DNA from: Candidatus Peregrinibacteria bacterium
GTDB taxonomy: Bacteria; Patescibacteria; Gracilibacteria; UM-FILTER-43-11
Length of the DNA: 20,479 nucleotides
Direction: 5' to 3'
Assembly: GCA_030620215.1 (NCBI GenBank)
Contig: JAUXFE010000001.1
Span: 1 to 20,479 of the forward strand
In this document: positions 6,488 through 14,297 of the stretch, piece after piece
Layout: each line of letters starts with the position of its first letter
Position numbering within the stretch: the first letter of the stretch is position 1
The notes under the pieces: model-generated
What the model saw: only the letters and a program-made list of their open reading frames with translations
The model's database searches: none
Told to the model about the DNA's origin: nothing
Position numbers and translations under genes: made by a program

Positions 6488-6564
6488 AAGGATTAAGTCT
6501 TAAGGATTAAGCAGAATTAAGCTTATGACTTGGCTTATTCCTTAATCCTTACTCCTTTAAGACT
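6488..6564. repeat. Eleven-unit heptad quasi-palindrome
   Basis: The 77 bases divide into eleven in-phase heptads. They begin AAGGATT, AAGTCTT, AAGGATT, and end with the roughly complementary ATTCCTT, AATCCTT, ACTCCTT, TAAGACT. The first half can pair with the second. It would sit in the leader of the DsbA-like transcript. Confidence 0.8.
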
Positions 6565-6595
6565 ATACAGAAGTTTACCACAAAACATAAATTTA

Positions 6596-6625
6596 TTACC
6601 AAATTCCATAACGATAAGGTATAAT
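6596..6625 (+). promoter_or_regulatory. Candidate promoter of dnaX
   Basis: A perfect TATAAT (6620-6625) with a weak -35 (TTACCA, 6596-6601) at 18 bp. The leader of about 50 bases would contain the heptad run just before the ATG. Confidence 0.4.
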
Positions 6626-6646
6626 TCAAGTCCTACTCCAAATTTA

Positions 6647-6681
6647 ATTCGTAATTTTTAATTCGTAATTCGTAATTTATT
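6647..6681 (+). repeat. Heptad run before dnaX
   Basis: Five in-phase units, ATTCGTA, ATTTTTA, ATTCGTA, ATTCGTA and ATTTATT, end three bases before the dnaX ATG. The same units occur before glyA and, as ATTCATA/ATTTTTA, before the FtsA-like gene. Confidence 0.85.
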
Positions 6682-6684
6682 TAA

Positions 6685-8175
6685 ATGTCCTTATATTTAA
6701 AATACCGTCCACTGGACTTCAAAAACCTTGTCGGCCAGGATCACGCAGTAACTACTATTCGAAACGCTATCAAGCGTGAATCATTAAATCATGCTTATTT
6801 ATTTTCCGGTCCTCGTGGAACCGGCAAAACATCACTTGCCCGTATTGTTGCAAAGGCATTGAATTGTCTGCAAAGGGGTGTGGATGGCGAACCGTGTAAT
6901 GAGTGCTCTATATGCACAGGCGTAAACGAAGGAAGATTGGTGGATATGATCGAAATTGATGCCGCGAGTAATAGGGGAATCGATGAGATAAGAGATCTGC
7001 GTGAAAAAATCGTATTTGCTCCGAATCAGGCAAGGGCTAAGGTCTATATAATCGATGAAGTGCATATGCTTACTAAAGAGGCATTTAACGCGCTTTTAAA
7101 AACATTGGAAGAACCGCCATCTCATGCTTATTTCATTCTGGCTACAACCGAAGCTCACAAAATTCCCGAAACTATAATCTCACGCTGTCAGCAATTCAAT
7201 TTTAAGCGCATCAGCCAGGGTGTGATTACAGAACGCTTAAAATATATTGCTGATCTGGAGCATATCGAAACTGATATAGAAGCATTAAGTATGATTGCCA
7301 AAATAGCCAACGGCGGGCTTAGAGATGCAATTGGTCTTTTTGAACAGATGACTATGGATGGCTCAGTCGGATACAAGCGGGTAGCGGAAAATTTAGGCTT
7401 AAATAGTATGGTTTTTATCGAAAAATTCTTCCAGAATTTAATTGAAAGAAAAGCGCTAAAGGGCATCGAGATCATCAGTCAGGTTAATGCTCAGGGGCAT
7501 AATTTATATCAATTCGCCAATGAGTTTATCGCGTATTTACGCGAACAAATGCTTATTAATCTCGAAAATAGCAAAGATACTGCAACTATTATTGGGTTTA
7601 TAGATATTTTTTCAGAAGCAAAATTACAGATGAATCAGGCACTTATTCCTCAGCTTCCGCTGGAAGTAGCTGTTATAAAAGCATGTAAATTCGATATTAT
7701 AGAAGAAGATGCTGAGCCTAAGGCAAAAGAAAAAACAAAGGCAAAGGAAGAAGTAAAAGAAGAAAAAATAGAGAAAACAGAAATAGAATCCAAAAAATCT
7801 ACAACAGAAAGAACAAGCGAATTAACATTGGGTGAAATTAAAGAAAACTGGCAGCGTGTCGTCGATAACATAGAAACCCCATTTATACGTATGTCATTTA
7901 TAGATGGTGACCCTGTTAAATTCGAAGATGGAATTCTGCACCTTTCATTTAATAGTGGTGCTTTAATGGATAAAATAGATAAAACCAGTAATCAGGCGGA
8001 TGTTCAAAAAGCTTTTGAGACGGTTTTTAATAGTAAAATAAGCCTAAAACTAGATCTTAAAAAGGTAACTTTAAGTCCAACCAATTCAAAAGAGCCAGAT
8101 ACAAAAGTTGATAAAAAAGACGGACACTCTGCAATTGATATGGCAAAAGAAATTTTTGGAATAAAAAGTGACTGA
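6685..8175 (+). CDS. dnaX: DNA polymerase III subunit gamma/tau
   Basis: The 496-residue product has the DnaX clamp-loader ATPase: Walker A (SGPRGTGKTS, 41-50), the zinc-binding cysteines C61, C71, C74 and C77, Walker B (VYIIDEVHML, 120-129), and the SRC motif (166-168). The lid and collar follow to about 335. A Lys/Glu-rich linker (about 345-390) leads to a C-terminal domain of about 100 residues with the TLGEIKENWQRVVDNI segment found in tau-like subunits. It loads the sliding clamp and couples the replisome. Several A-runs lie in the linker, but no convincing slippery site with a following hairpin was seen, so I do not call a programmed frameshift. It ends on TGA. ybaB and recR do not follow it. 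Confidence 0.97.
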   Translation: MSLYLKYRPLDFKNLVGQDHAVTTIRNAIKRESLNHAYLFSGPRGTGKTSLARIVAKALNCLQRGVDGEPCNECSICTGVNEGRLVDMIEIDAASNRGIDEIRDLREKIVFAPNQARAKVYIIDEVHMLTKEAFNALLKTLEEPPSHAYFILATTEAHKIPETIISRCQQFNFKRISQGVITERLKYIADLEHIETDIEALSMIAKIANGGLRDAIGLFEQMTMDGSVGYKRVAENLGLNSMVFIEKFFQNLIERKALKGIEIISQVNAQGHNLYQFANEFIAYLREQMLINLENSKDTATIIGFIDIFSEAKLQMNQALIPQLPLEVAVIKACKFDIIEEDAEPKAKEKTKAKEEVKEEKIEKTEIESKKSTTERTSELTLGEIKENWQRVVDNIETPFIRMSFIDGDPVKFEDGILHLSFNSGALMDKIDKTSNQADVQKAFETVFNSKISLKLDLKKVTLSPTNSKEPDTKVDKKDGHSAIDMAKEIFGIKSD

Positions 8176-8196
8176 GTCTTAAACAACCCCCTCGTT

Positions 8197-8280
8197 GTCA
8201 TCCCAACCGGAGTAAACCGTAGAGACGTCGATTTATCGCGTCTCTAGGTGAACGTAGTGGAGGGATCTACGAGGCATGAC
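8197..8280. repeat. GC-richer nested inverted repeat (GTCATCCC type)
   Basis: GTCAT (8197-8201) and ATGAC (8276-8280) bound an 84-base element that contains a strong inner hairpin, TAGAGACG/CGTCTCTA with an additional CGAT/ATCG (8220-8246), and a GGAGGGATCT stretch. Elements of the form TGTCATCCC...GGGATC are widespread intergenic repeats in several bacterial groups (from memory). Base composition differs clearly from the surrounding AT-rich gaps. Confidence 0.65.
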
Positions 8281-8309
8281 AGCCTGGGTTTCAAATTTCA
8301 ATAATTACT

Positions 8310-8873
8310 ATGGATAAAAAAGATTTAAGAACCAACAACCTACAAATAAGAAGATCCCTTCCGGCAGACGAACGTGAACAAAAAAGTTTAGAAATTACCA
8401 GAAAGCTGGAAAATTTAGATTTGTTTAAGAATGCGGATCATATACTTTTTTATTATACACACGGATCCGAAGTGGATACCGTTCCATTGATCAATAAGTG
8501 GGCTGGTAAAAAACAGATATACCTTCCCAAGCTCAAGGGCGAGAATCAATTTATAGCACTTCCTTTTCATAATTTCGATGCTCTTAAAAAGAATCATTAT
8601 GGAATTCCTGAGCCTATTGAGCACGAAGATGACAAAGGGCACGAAAAGAAATTGGATTTAATCATAATTCCCGGAGCGGCATTTGATAGGAAATGTAATC
8701 GCCTAGGTATGGGGAAAGGATTCTATGACCGTTATTTGAGCAAATTGCCAAACGTCAAAAAAATCGCTCTTGCCTTTGAAGAGCAGATGCTTGATAAGGT
8801 CCCCAAAGATAAGTATGATAAATCCGTTGATTTAATTATTACGGATAAAGAGATGTATAAAAAAAATTCGTAA
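8310..8873 (+). CDS. 5-formyltetrahydrofolate cyclo-ligase
   Basis: The 187-residue product has the family hallmarks: the N-terminal KKDLRTNNLQIRRSL helix that contacts ATP, FYYTHGSEVDTVPLI, the IIPGAAFDRKCNRLG segment, and GMGKGFYDRYL (133-143), which corresponds to the usual G-GGGYYDR loop with Lys for one Gly. The enzyme converts 5-formyl-THF to 5,10-methenyl-THF using ATP. 5-formyl-THF is a by-product of serine hydroxymethyltransferase, which is the next gene, 39 bases away. The last codons (AAT TCG TAA) lie inside the first heptad of the repeat that leads into glyA. No Shine-Dalgarno. Confidence 0.94.
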   Translation: MDKKDLRTNNLQIRRSLPADEREQKSLEITRKLENLDLFKNADHILFYYTHGSEVDTVPLINKWAGKKQIYLPKLKGENQFIALPFHNFDALKKNHYGIPEPIEHEDDKGHEKKLDLIIIPGAAFDRKCNRLGMGKGFYDRYLSKLPNVKKIALAFEEQMLDKVPKDKYDKSVDLIITDKEMYKKNS

Positions 8874-8900
8874 TTTTTAATTCGTAATTTTTAATTATTA
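8866..8900 (+). repeat. Heptad run between cyclo-ligase and glyA
   Basis: Units ATTCGTA, ATTTTTA, ATTCGTA, ATTTTTA and ATTATTA run in exact phase. The first unit encodes the last residues and stop of the cyclo-ligase; the run ends 12 bases before the glyA ATG. Confidence 0.85.
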
Positions 8901-8912
8901 GTCTCTCCAATT

Positions 8913-10160
8913 ATGTACGAAGCCATTGAAAATCAGGATCCAAAAGTCCACGCTTCTATGATAAATGAAGCTAAGCGCCAGCAGGAGGGGATTGAGCTTA
9001 TTCCGTCTGAAAACTACGTATCGGAAGCAGTACTCGAGGCTAATGGCTCGATTTTAACGAATAAATATTCTGAGGGATATCCCGGCAAGCGTTATTACGG
9101 CGGGCAGGAGAATGTGGATATTATTGAAAACATAGCAATTGACAGAGCAAAAGAGCTTTTTGGCGCGGAACACGCAAATGTACAGCCTTATTCCGGTTCT
9201 CCGGCTAATACAGCGATCTATTTCGCGTTATTAGAATTTGGCGATACTGTAATGGGGCTTAAATTAGATCATGGAGGGCATATTACACATGGTCTTCCAA
9301 TTGCATACTCCGGAAAAGCATATAATTTTGTGCAATATGGTGTAGATCTAAATACCGGTATATTGGATATGGAAGAAGTCCGTAAAATCGCCCTCGAAAG
9401 CAAGCCCAAGATGATTGTTGCCGGCTATACAGCTTACCCACGGGATATTGACTGGAAAGCTTTTAAAGAAATTGCGGATGAAGTCGGTGCGATTTCATTT
9501 GCTGACATATCTCATACTGCAGGATTAATAGCTGGTAAAGCTTTGGAATCTCCGGTTCCGTTTTTCGATGTGATTATGACGACAACCCATAAAACTCTGC
9601 GAGGTCCAAGAGGAGCGATTATTTTATGCAAAGAGAAATTCGCAAAGGATATTGATCGCGCGGTATTCCCGGGTCTTCAGGGTGGTCCGCATGAAAACGC
9701 AATCGCAGGTAAAGCTATCGCATTCGGTGAAGCATTAAAACCTGAATTCAAGGAGTATGCAGAACAAGTTCGCAAAAATGCCCATCATTTAGCAGAAGAA
9801 ATGAAAAAGCGTGACTTTAAACTAGTTGCGGATGGTACCGATACTCATTTGATTCTAGCAGATCTGACAAATAAAGAAGTTCCCGGCAAAGAAGCACAAA
9901 ATGCATTAGACTCCGTTGGTATTACTCTTAATAAAAACACAGTTCCGGATGACCCAAGATCTCCATTCGACCCATCCGGCATTCGTCTCGGAACTCCGGC
10001 CATAACAACCAGAGGTATGAAAGAGCCGGAAATGGAACGCATTGTCGATTGGATAGACAGAGTGCTTTCAAATATCAGTGACGAAAAAATTCTATCTGAT
10101 GTCAAAAAAGAGGTCGAGGAAATGTGTTTGAAGTTTCCTGTACCTGGAATCAAAATTTAA
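8913..10160 (+). CDS. glyA: Serine hydroxymethyltransferase
   Basis: The 415-residue product is full length for bacterial SHMT and colinear with it: ELIPSENYVSEAVLEANGS near the N-terminus, the substrate/PLP stretch EGYPGKRYYGG, NVQPYSGSPANTAIY, SFADISHTAGLIAG, and the PLP lysine K227 in TTTHKTLRGPRGA. It interconverts serine and glycine while moving a one-carbon unit to THF, and so feeds purine and thymidylate synthesis. With the cyclo-ligase just upstream it forms a folate one-carbon pair. No Shine-Dalgarno is present; the leader is the heptad run followed by a pyrimidine stretch. Confidence 0.98.
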   Translation: MYEAIENQDPKVHASMINEAKRQQEGIELIPSENYVSEAVLEANGSILTNKYSEGYPGKRYYGGQENVDIIENIAIDRAKELFGAEHANVQPYSGSPANTAIYFALLEFGDTVMGLKLDHGGHITHGLPIAYSGKAYNFVQYGVDLNTGILDMEEVRKIALESKPKMIVAGYTAYPRDIDWKAFKEIADEVGAISFADISHTAGLIAGKALESPVPFFDVIMTTTHKTLRGPRGAIILCKEKFAKDIDRAVFPGLQGGPHENAIAGKAIAFGEALKPEFKEYAEQVRKNAHHLAEEMKKRDFKLVADGTDTHLILADLTNKEVPGKEAQNALDSVGITLNKNTVPDDPRSPFDPSGIRLGTPAITTRGMKEPEMERIVDWIDRVLSNISDEKILSDVKKEVEEMCLKFPVPGIKI

Positions 10161-10165
10161 CAATA

Positions 10166-10237
10166 GGTGAGCAAATGGGTGGTCAAATTGGTGAGCAAAT
10201 CGATGTGCTCCTCAATATGCTCACCAAATGGCTCTCC
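10166..10237. repeat. Six-unit 12-bp-periodic hairpin
   Basis: Seventy-two bases divide exactly into six 12-mers: GGTGAGCAAATG, GGTGGTCAAATT, GGTGAGCAAATC, then GATGTGCTCCTC, AATATGCTCACC, AAATGGCTCTCC. The first three are roughly complementary to the last three; the best stem is TTGGTGAGCA/TGCTCACCAA (10188-10197 with 10218-10227). It fills the whole glyA-protease gap. Confidence 0.85.
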
Positions 10238-10251
10238 AACATGAAATTATT

Positions 10252-11949
10252 ATGAAAAAATTTATCACCGCATTTCTGGCCAGCATCATCATATTCACCT
10301 CCCAGACTTTTGCTGATGTTCATCAATACGAAGATGTTCCAAGTTGGTCGGAATATTTTTATTCAATCGATTATCTTCGCAGAAATGATGTATTTAAAGA
10401 TACAAAACTTTTTCAGCCCGATCTTATCATATCTAAAGCCGAGTTCATTAAATATCTCGTGCTTTTAAATAGTCCTGGGTTCAGAACAAAATCATACGCA
10501 GATCTGCCTTTTGAAGATACGATGAACAGCGCTTGGTACGCGTCTTATTTTGAAGAAGCCATAAAACTTGGAATACTTTCCGATAGAGATCCGAAAGCAA
10601 ATCCATATGATAAATTAGCATTAACAGATGCTCTTCAGCTGCTTTTCCATTCACAAGGTATCCCGATACCAAGAATTCATGAGGGGGCGATTCCTTATAC
10701 GGATGTTGAACGAAATAAGTACTATGCTCCATTGGTTATGATGGCTTTAGGCTTTGATTTGTTTACCCCTCAAAGATCCGACTACGCAGGCATATATAGG
10801 CGGATAACAAGAGCTGAATCAGCACGGATGATTTATAAAATGGATATAGCAAGCGTATCTTACACTGCACCTCAAAGCAGTATATCGTCTTTTGATTTAC
10901 AACTGCAGAAAATAATCAGTACATGGGAATTGATTTATTCAGGATATATTCACCATGAGGAAATAGCAAAAATAGAACTTTCCGATGCGGCTATCAATGC
11001 AATGGTAGAAGTTCTCGATGACCCTTATTCCGCTTATTTGGATCCGGGTAAAAACGCAGCTTTTTCAGACGATTTGGACGGTGAAATAGAAGGTATTGGC
11101 ACTTATATTGCCGCGGATGATGATGGAGCAATCACTATAATAGCTCCAATAAAAGACAGTCCTGCCGAACGTGCTGGAATAAAACCGGGAGATATAGTTA
11201 TAAAGGTCGATGGCATAGATGTCACGGAAATGATTTTATATGAAGCAGTAAATCTTATTAAAGGGCCAAGGGGTACAACTGTAAAGCTGACCATCAAACG
11301 CAATGGATTAATTAAAACAATAGAAGTGACCCGTGATGTGGTTAAAATAGCTTCACTTGAATATGAAGTGATTGAAAACGGCAGAATAATGCTTATAAAA
11401 ATTGCCCAATTCAATCAAAATACACCTGCCGAATTTCAGGAGGCTACCGAAATAATTCAAAATAATCCGGCTATAAAAGGTGTAATAATCGATGTAAGAG
11501 ATAATCCGGGTGGGTTGCTTGATTCTGTAGTAAGGGTATTGAATTTTATATTATTGGCCGACTCCGAAATCGTCACTATTGAATACAGCTACTTTAATTA
11601 CACTCAATATGCAAGAGGTAAAGGGGAGCTTGCGGATTATCCAATGGTAGTTCTTATCAACGAAGGCAGTGCATCCGCATCTGAAATCCTTGCGGGAGCG
11701 TTAAAAGATTATGATTTTGCTAAAATTGTAGGTGAAACCAGTTTTGGGAAAGGTTCCGTTCAGGAAATGAATTACTTTATAGATAGTTCAAGTCTTAAAT
11801 TGACTGTTGCAAAATGGCTCACTCCGCTTAACCACGACATCGATAAACACGGTATTGCTCCTAATATTATTGTAAGTGATAATCCGAATACAGATGTTGA
11901 TGAGCAGATGAGTAGGGCACTGACTGAGTTGAATAAAATGATGCGATAA
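10252..11949 (+). CDS. Exported SLH-PDZ-S41 C-terminal processing protease
   Basis: The 565-residue product starts with a signal peptide (MKKFITAFLASIIIFTSQTFA); an ATG eight codons earlier is in frame but spoils the signal and lies in the repeat. Three SLH-like modules follow (about 25-75, 84-137, 147-200), then a PDZ domain (about 277-350, GIGTYIAADDDG to VKLTIKRNG) and an S41 peptidase domain. The catalytic dyad is Ser475 (GSASASE) and Lys500 (GETSFGKGS), 25 residues apart as in other CtpA/Prc enzymes. It would cleave C-termini of exported proteins while the SLH modules hold it to the cell wall. The SLH-protease fusion is the unusual feature. Confidence 0.93.
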   Translation: MKKFITAFLASIIIFTSQTFADVHQYEDVPSWSEYFYSIDYLRRNDVFKDTKLFQPDLIISKAEFIKYLVLLNSPGFRTKSYADLPFEDTMNSAWYASYFEEAIKLGILSDRDPKANPYDKLALTDALQLLFHSQGIPIPRIHEGAIPYTDVERNKYYAPLVMMALGFDLFTPQRSDYAGIYRRITRAESARMIYKMDIASVSYTAPQSSISSFDLQLQKIISTWELIYSGYIHHEEIAKIELSDAAINAMVEVLDDPYSAYLDPGKNAAFSDDLDGEIEGIGTYIAADDDGAITIIAPIKDSPAERAGIKPGDIVIKVDGIDVTEMILYEAVNLIKGPRGTTVKLTIKRNGLIKTIEVTRDVVKIASLEYEVIENGRIMLIKIAQFNQNTPAEFQEATEIIQNNPAIKGVIIDVRDNPGGLLDSVVRVLNFILLADSEIVTIEYSYFNYTQYARGKGELADYPMVVLINEGSASASEILAGALKDYDFAKIVGETSFGKGSVQEMNYFIDSSSLKLTVAKWLTPLNHDIDKHGIAPNIIVSDNPNTDVDEQMSRALTELNKMMR

Positions 11950-12090
11950 CTCTAAAAAACTCAAAGTCCTAAACTCTAAACTCAAAGCAAACTCAAATAT
12001 AAAAAATTTAAAGTTTAAAATAATACCTTATTGTTTTTGAGTTTTAAGTTTTAAAATTGATTAGAGTTTAGAATTTAGAGTTTTGAGTTT
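11950..12090. repeat. Heptad quasi-palindrome, family copy A
   Basis: The left arm has CTAAACT CTAAACT words; the right arm reads TTTTTGA, GTTTTAA, GTTTTAA, AATTGAT, TAGAGTT, TAGAATT, TAGAGTT, TTGAGTT in exact 7-bp phase. The arms are roughly complementary. It is homologous, in the same orientation, to 18970-19093. It fills the gap between the protease and maf. Confidence 0.85.
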
Positions 12091-12103
12091 AATAAACAAG
12101 TTA

Positions 12104-12706
12104 ATGCAAAAAATTTCACAAAAAAACGACCAAGCGATAATATTAGCATCTCAGAGTCCCCAACGTAAACAAATCCTAAAGAAGCTAGGTATCAGTTTTA
12201 AAGCAATCCCAGCTCATATCGACGAACACCATAGCGGATTTAAACGTCCGCACGCAATTGTGAAATCCATCGCCCTAAGAAAGGCTGAAGCTATTGCTAA
12301 AAGACATCCAAACGACTGGATTCTTGGCTGTGACACAATTGTGATTCTTAGTAATGGAAAGATAGCGGTAAAACCAAAAAACCGAGCCGATGCGGCGCGG
12401 ACTATCAATCTTTATCGAAATTCTCATTGTGATGTATATTCAGGGTTAGCACTAGTCCATAAATCATCCGGAAAGAAGATGGTCGATTATGAAAAAACCA
12501 GACTCTATTTTGATAATTTCTCAAACGATCAGATCGAAGAATATCTGGATTCCGGAGAATGGCGCGATAGATCCGGCTCTATGACCATTGAGGGCAGGGG
12601 AGGGAAGTGGATTAGGAAAGTGGAGGGGTGTTATTGGAATGTGGTGGGATTACCCGTTAATCTATTAAAGACCTACCTGCACTTGCTTCGCAACCCTACC
12701 GATTGA
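12104..12706 (+). CDS. maf: Maf-family nucleotide pyrophosphatase
   Basis: The 200-residue product has the Maf signature near its start (IILASQSPQRKQILKKLGI, about 12-30), the GCDTIV motif (75-80) with the metal-binding Asp77, and YRNSHCDVYSGLALV. The C-terminal VEGCYWNVVGLPVNLL is typical. The usual AGAYGIQG stretch is replaced by SGSMTIEGRGG, so the substrate preference may differ. Maf proteins hydrolyse modified or canonical NTPs to NMPs. The start is taken at ATG; an in-frame TTG seven codons upstream lies in the repeat. The last residues (about TYLHLLRNPTD) are encoded in the left arm of the next hairpin. It ends on TGA. Confidence 0.88.
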   Translation: MQKISQKNDQAIILASQSPQRKQILKKLGISFKAIPAHIDEHHSGFKRPHAIVKSIALRKAEAIAKRHPNDWILGCDTIVILSNGKIAVKPKNRADAARTINLYRNSHCDVYSGLALVHKSSGKKMVDYEKTRLYFDNFSNDQIEEYLDSGEWRDRSGSMTIEGRGGKWIRKVEGCYWNVVGLPVNLLKTYLHLLRNPTD

Positions 12707-12784
12707 AATAGATTGAAATAGACTTATTAATCAATATTCAATCGATTTCTATCGGAGGAGGTTGCACGAAGGGCAAGGGTAGGT
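12671..12784. repeat. Hairpin overlapping the 3' end of maf
   Basis: The left arm begins ACCTACC and the right arm ends with its complement GGTAGGT. Inner segments (CAACC with GGTTG, CCGAT with ATCGG, ATTG with CAAT) also pair. The centre repeats GATTGAAATA twice with 10-bp spacing. The left arm covers the last 12 codons and stop of maf. Confidence 0.7.
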
Positions 12785-12803
12785 AAAAAAAGATAGCCGG
12801 AGT

Positions 12804-12832
12804 TTGACTTTACACCATCCATTTGATACTTT
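12804..12832 (+). promoter_or_regulatory. Extended -10 promoter of purA
   Basis: TTGACT (12804-12809), a 17-bp spacer and TACTTT (12827-12832), with TG one base before the -10 box. Predicted start near 12839, about 20 bases before the purA ATG. Confidence 0.6.
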
Positions 12833-12858
12833 AATCAAGGTCTCTTAACCCTCTACAA

Positions 12859-14175
12859 ATGCCAATTTCAATTAAAAACGCCGACGACATTATCCCTAAG
12901 CTCGGCCAGGTTGTTTTCATTGCCGGAACCCAATGGGGCGACGAAGGGAAAGGTAAGCTAGTAGATATTATGTCCCAAAAATATGACGTTGTTGGCCGTT
13001 GCGCAGGCGGCGCTAACGCGGGTCACACAATTGTAATAACCAGAAATGGAGAAGAACAAAAATTCATTTTTCACCTTCTTCCATCGGGAGTTTTGCATGA
13101 AGATAAAGATTGCATCATTGGAAATGGTCTGGTTGTACACCTACCAACTCTTATCGATGAAATACATGAATTAAAAGAGAAGGGGATTAGCCTTACAGAT
13201 CGTCTGTTTATAAGCGACAGAACTCATATTATTTTCAACTACCACGGAAAAATTGATGAAATACAGGAAGAGCGTAAAGGTGATAAAAAAGTAGGAACCA
13301 CATTACGAGGTATTGGCCCAGCTTACACCGATAAAATCTCCAGACGCGGTATACGGGTCGGCGATTTAAAGAATTTCAATGCATTCGCGGAGAAATTAAG
13401 AAAAAATGCTGAATTTCATATGAAGGAATTCGGTTTTGATTTTAATATTGAAGAAGAAATCAACATCCATAAAGACGCATTGGGGCTAATAGAACCCATG
13501 ATTATAAATACCGCTGAATATATGGATAAAATTTATAAAGAAGGTAAAAATATACTAGTCGAAGGAGCGCAGGGAACCCATCTTGATATCGATTTTGGAA
13601 CATACCCATATGTAACATCATCAAATACCACTAGCGGTGGAGTCGTAACGGGCTTAGGAATTGCGCCTAATCGCATAAGTACCGTGGTTGGAATCGTAAA
13701 AGCCTATACAACAAGAGTTGGAGAAGGTCCATTTCCAACTGAACTAACCAGTGAAGATGGTAAAAAACTGCAAGATCATGGTGGAGAATTTGGATCAACT
13801 ACGGGCCGACCCAGAAGATGTGGTTGGTTTGATGCAACGGTTGTAAAAAATGCAATTACTTTAAATGGTATTACAAGTGTCAATCTTACAAAGCTGGATG
13901 TTCTCTATGGTTTTGAAACCATTAAGATCGGTGTGAGTTATAGACTCAATGGGGAAACGATTGAATTTATACCAGCAAGCCTTGAAGATTTTGATAATGT
14001 TGAAGTTTTGTACGAAGAGCTTCCCGGCTGGAATGATGATATCAGCAAAGCTAAAACATTTGAAGACCTGCCGGAAAATGCCCGGAACTACGTAAAAAAA
14101 CTTGAAGAAATACTTGAGGTGCCCATCAACTTTATCGGTATCGGAGTACATCGTGATGATATGATATTTAAATAA
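12859..14175 (+). CDS. purA: Adenylosuccinate synthetase
   Basis: The 438-residue product carries the PurA signature at its N-terminus: QWGDEGKGK (25-33) and GGANAGHT (50-57), then GTTLRGIGPAYTDKISRRGIRVGDL, VEGAQGTHLDIDFGTYPYVTSS and GRPRRCGWFD. It joins IMP and aspartate using GTP, the first step from IMP to AMP. No purB or other purine genes are in the window, so it may serve salvage of IMP. Length is typical (E. coli 432). It has its own promoter and no Shine-Dalgarno. Confidence 0.98.
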   Translation: MPISIKNADDIIPKLGQVVFIAGTQWGDEGKGKLVDIMSQKYDVVGRCAGGANAGHTIVITRNGEEQKFIFHLLPSGVLHEDKDCIIGNGLVVHLPTLIDEIHELKEKGISLTDRLFISDRTHIIFNYHGKIDEIQEERKGDKKVGTTLRGIGPAYTDKISRRGIRVGDLKNFNAFAEKLRKNAEFHMKEFGFDFNIEEEINIHKDALGLIEPMIINTAEYMDKIYKEGKNILVEGAQGTHLDIDFGTYPYVTSSNTTSGGVVTGLGIAPNRISTVVGIVKAYTTRVGEGPFPTELTSEDGKKLQDHGGEFGSTTGRPRRCGWFDATVVKNAITLNGITSVNLTKLDVLYGFETIKIGVSYRLNGETIEFIPASLEDFDNVEVLYEELPGWNDDISKAKTFEDLPENARNYVKKLEEILEVPINFIGIGVHRDDMIFK

Positions 14176-14180
14176 ATTAA

Positions 14181-14292
14181 CTAATAGTGGATCTAATTGG
14201 GGATCTGCCCTTCGGGCTGGGATCTAATTGGGGATCTAATTGGAGTCAAAACTCAACAACAAACGATTAGACCACCCATTAGACCACCAATA
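14181..14292. repeat. 12-bp-periodic quasi-palindrome after purA
   Basis: The left half repeats GGGGATCTAATT with 12-bp spacing, interrupted by a GCCC-TTC-GGGC hairpin at about 14207-14217. The right half repeats ATTAGACCACC(C/A), also 12 bp apart, which is roughly complementary. It fills the gap before the CYTH gene. Confidence 0.8.
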
Positions 14293-14297
14293 GTAAC

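Noticed and set aside
7715..7810. Programmed frameshift in dnaX giving a short gamma form
   Set aside because: The linker has several A-runs, but I saw no clear slippery heptamer followed by a hairpin or upstream Shine-Dalgarno stimulator.
8173..12706. UGA read as glycine (code 25)
   Set aside because: dnaX and maf end naturally at TGA, and the long conserved genes contain no internal TGA, so the standard code fits.
2523..14172. TATTTAAAT as a specific operator of the small-gene cluster
   Set aside because: Besides the four sites near 2525, 3521, 3566 and 4519, the same 9-mer occurs at the dnaX start and the purA end, so on its own it is not specific. Only the 44-bp repeat is kept.
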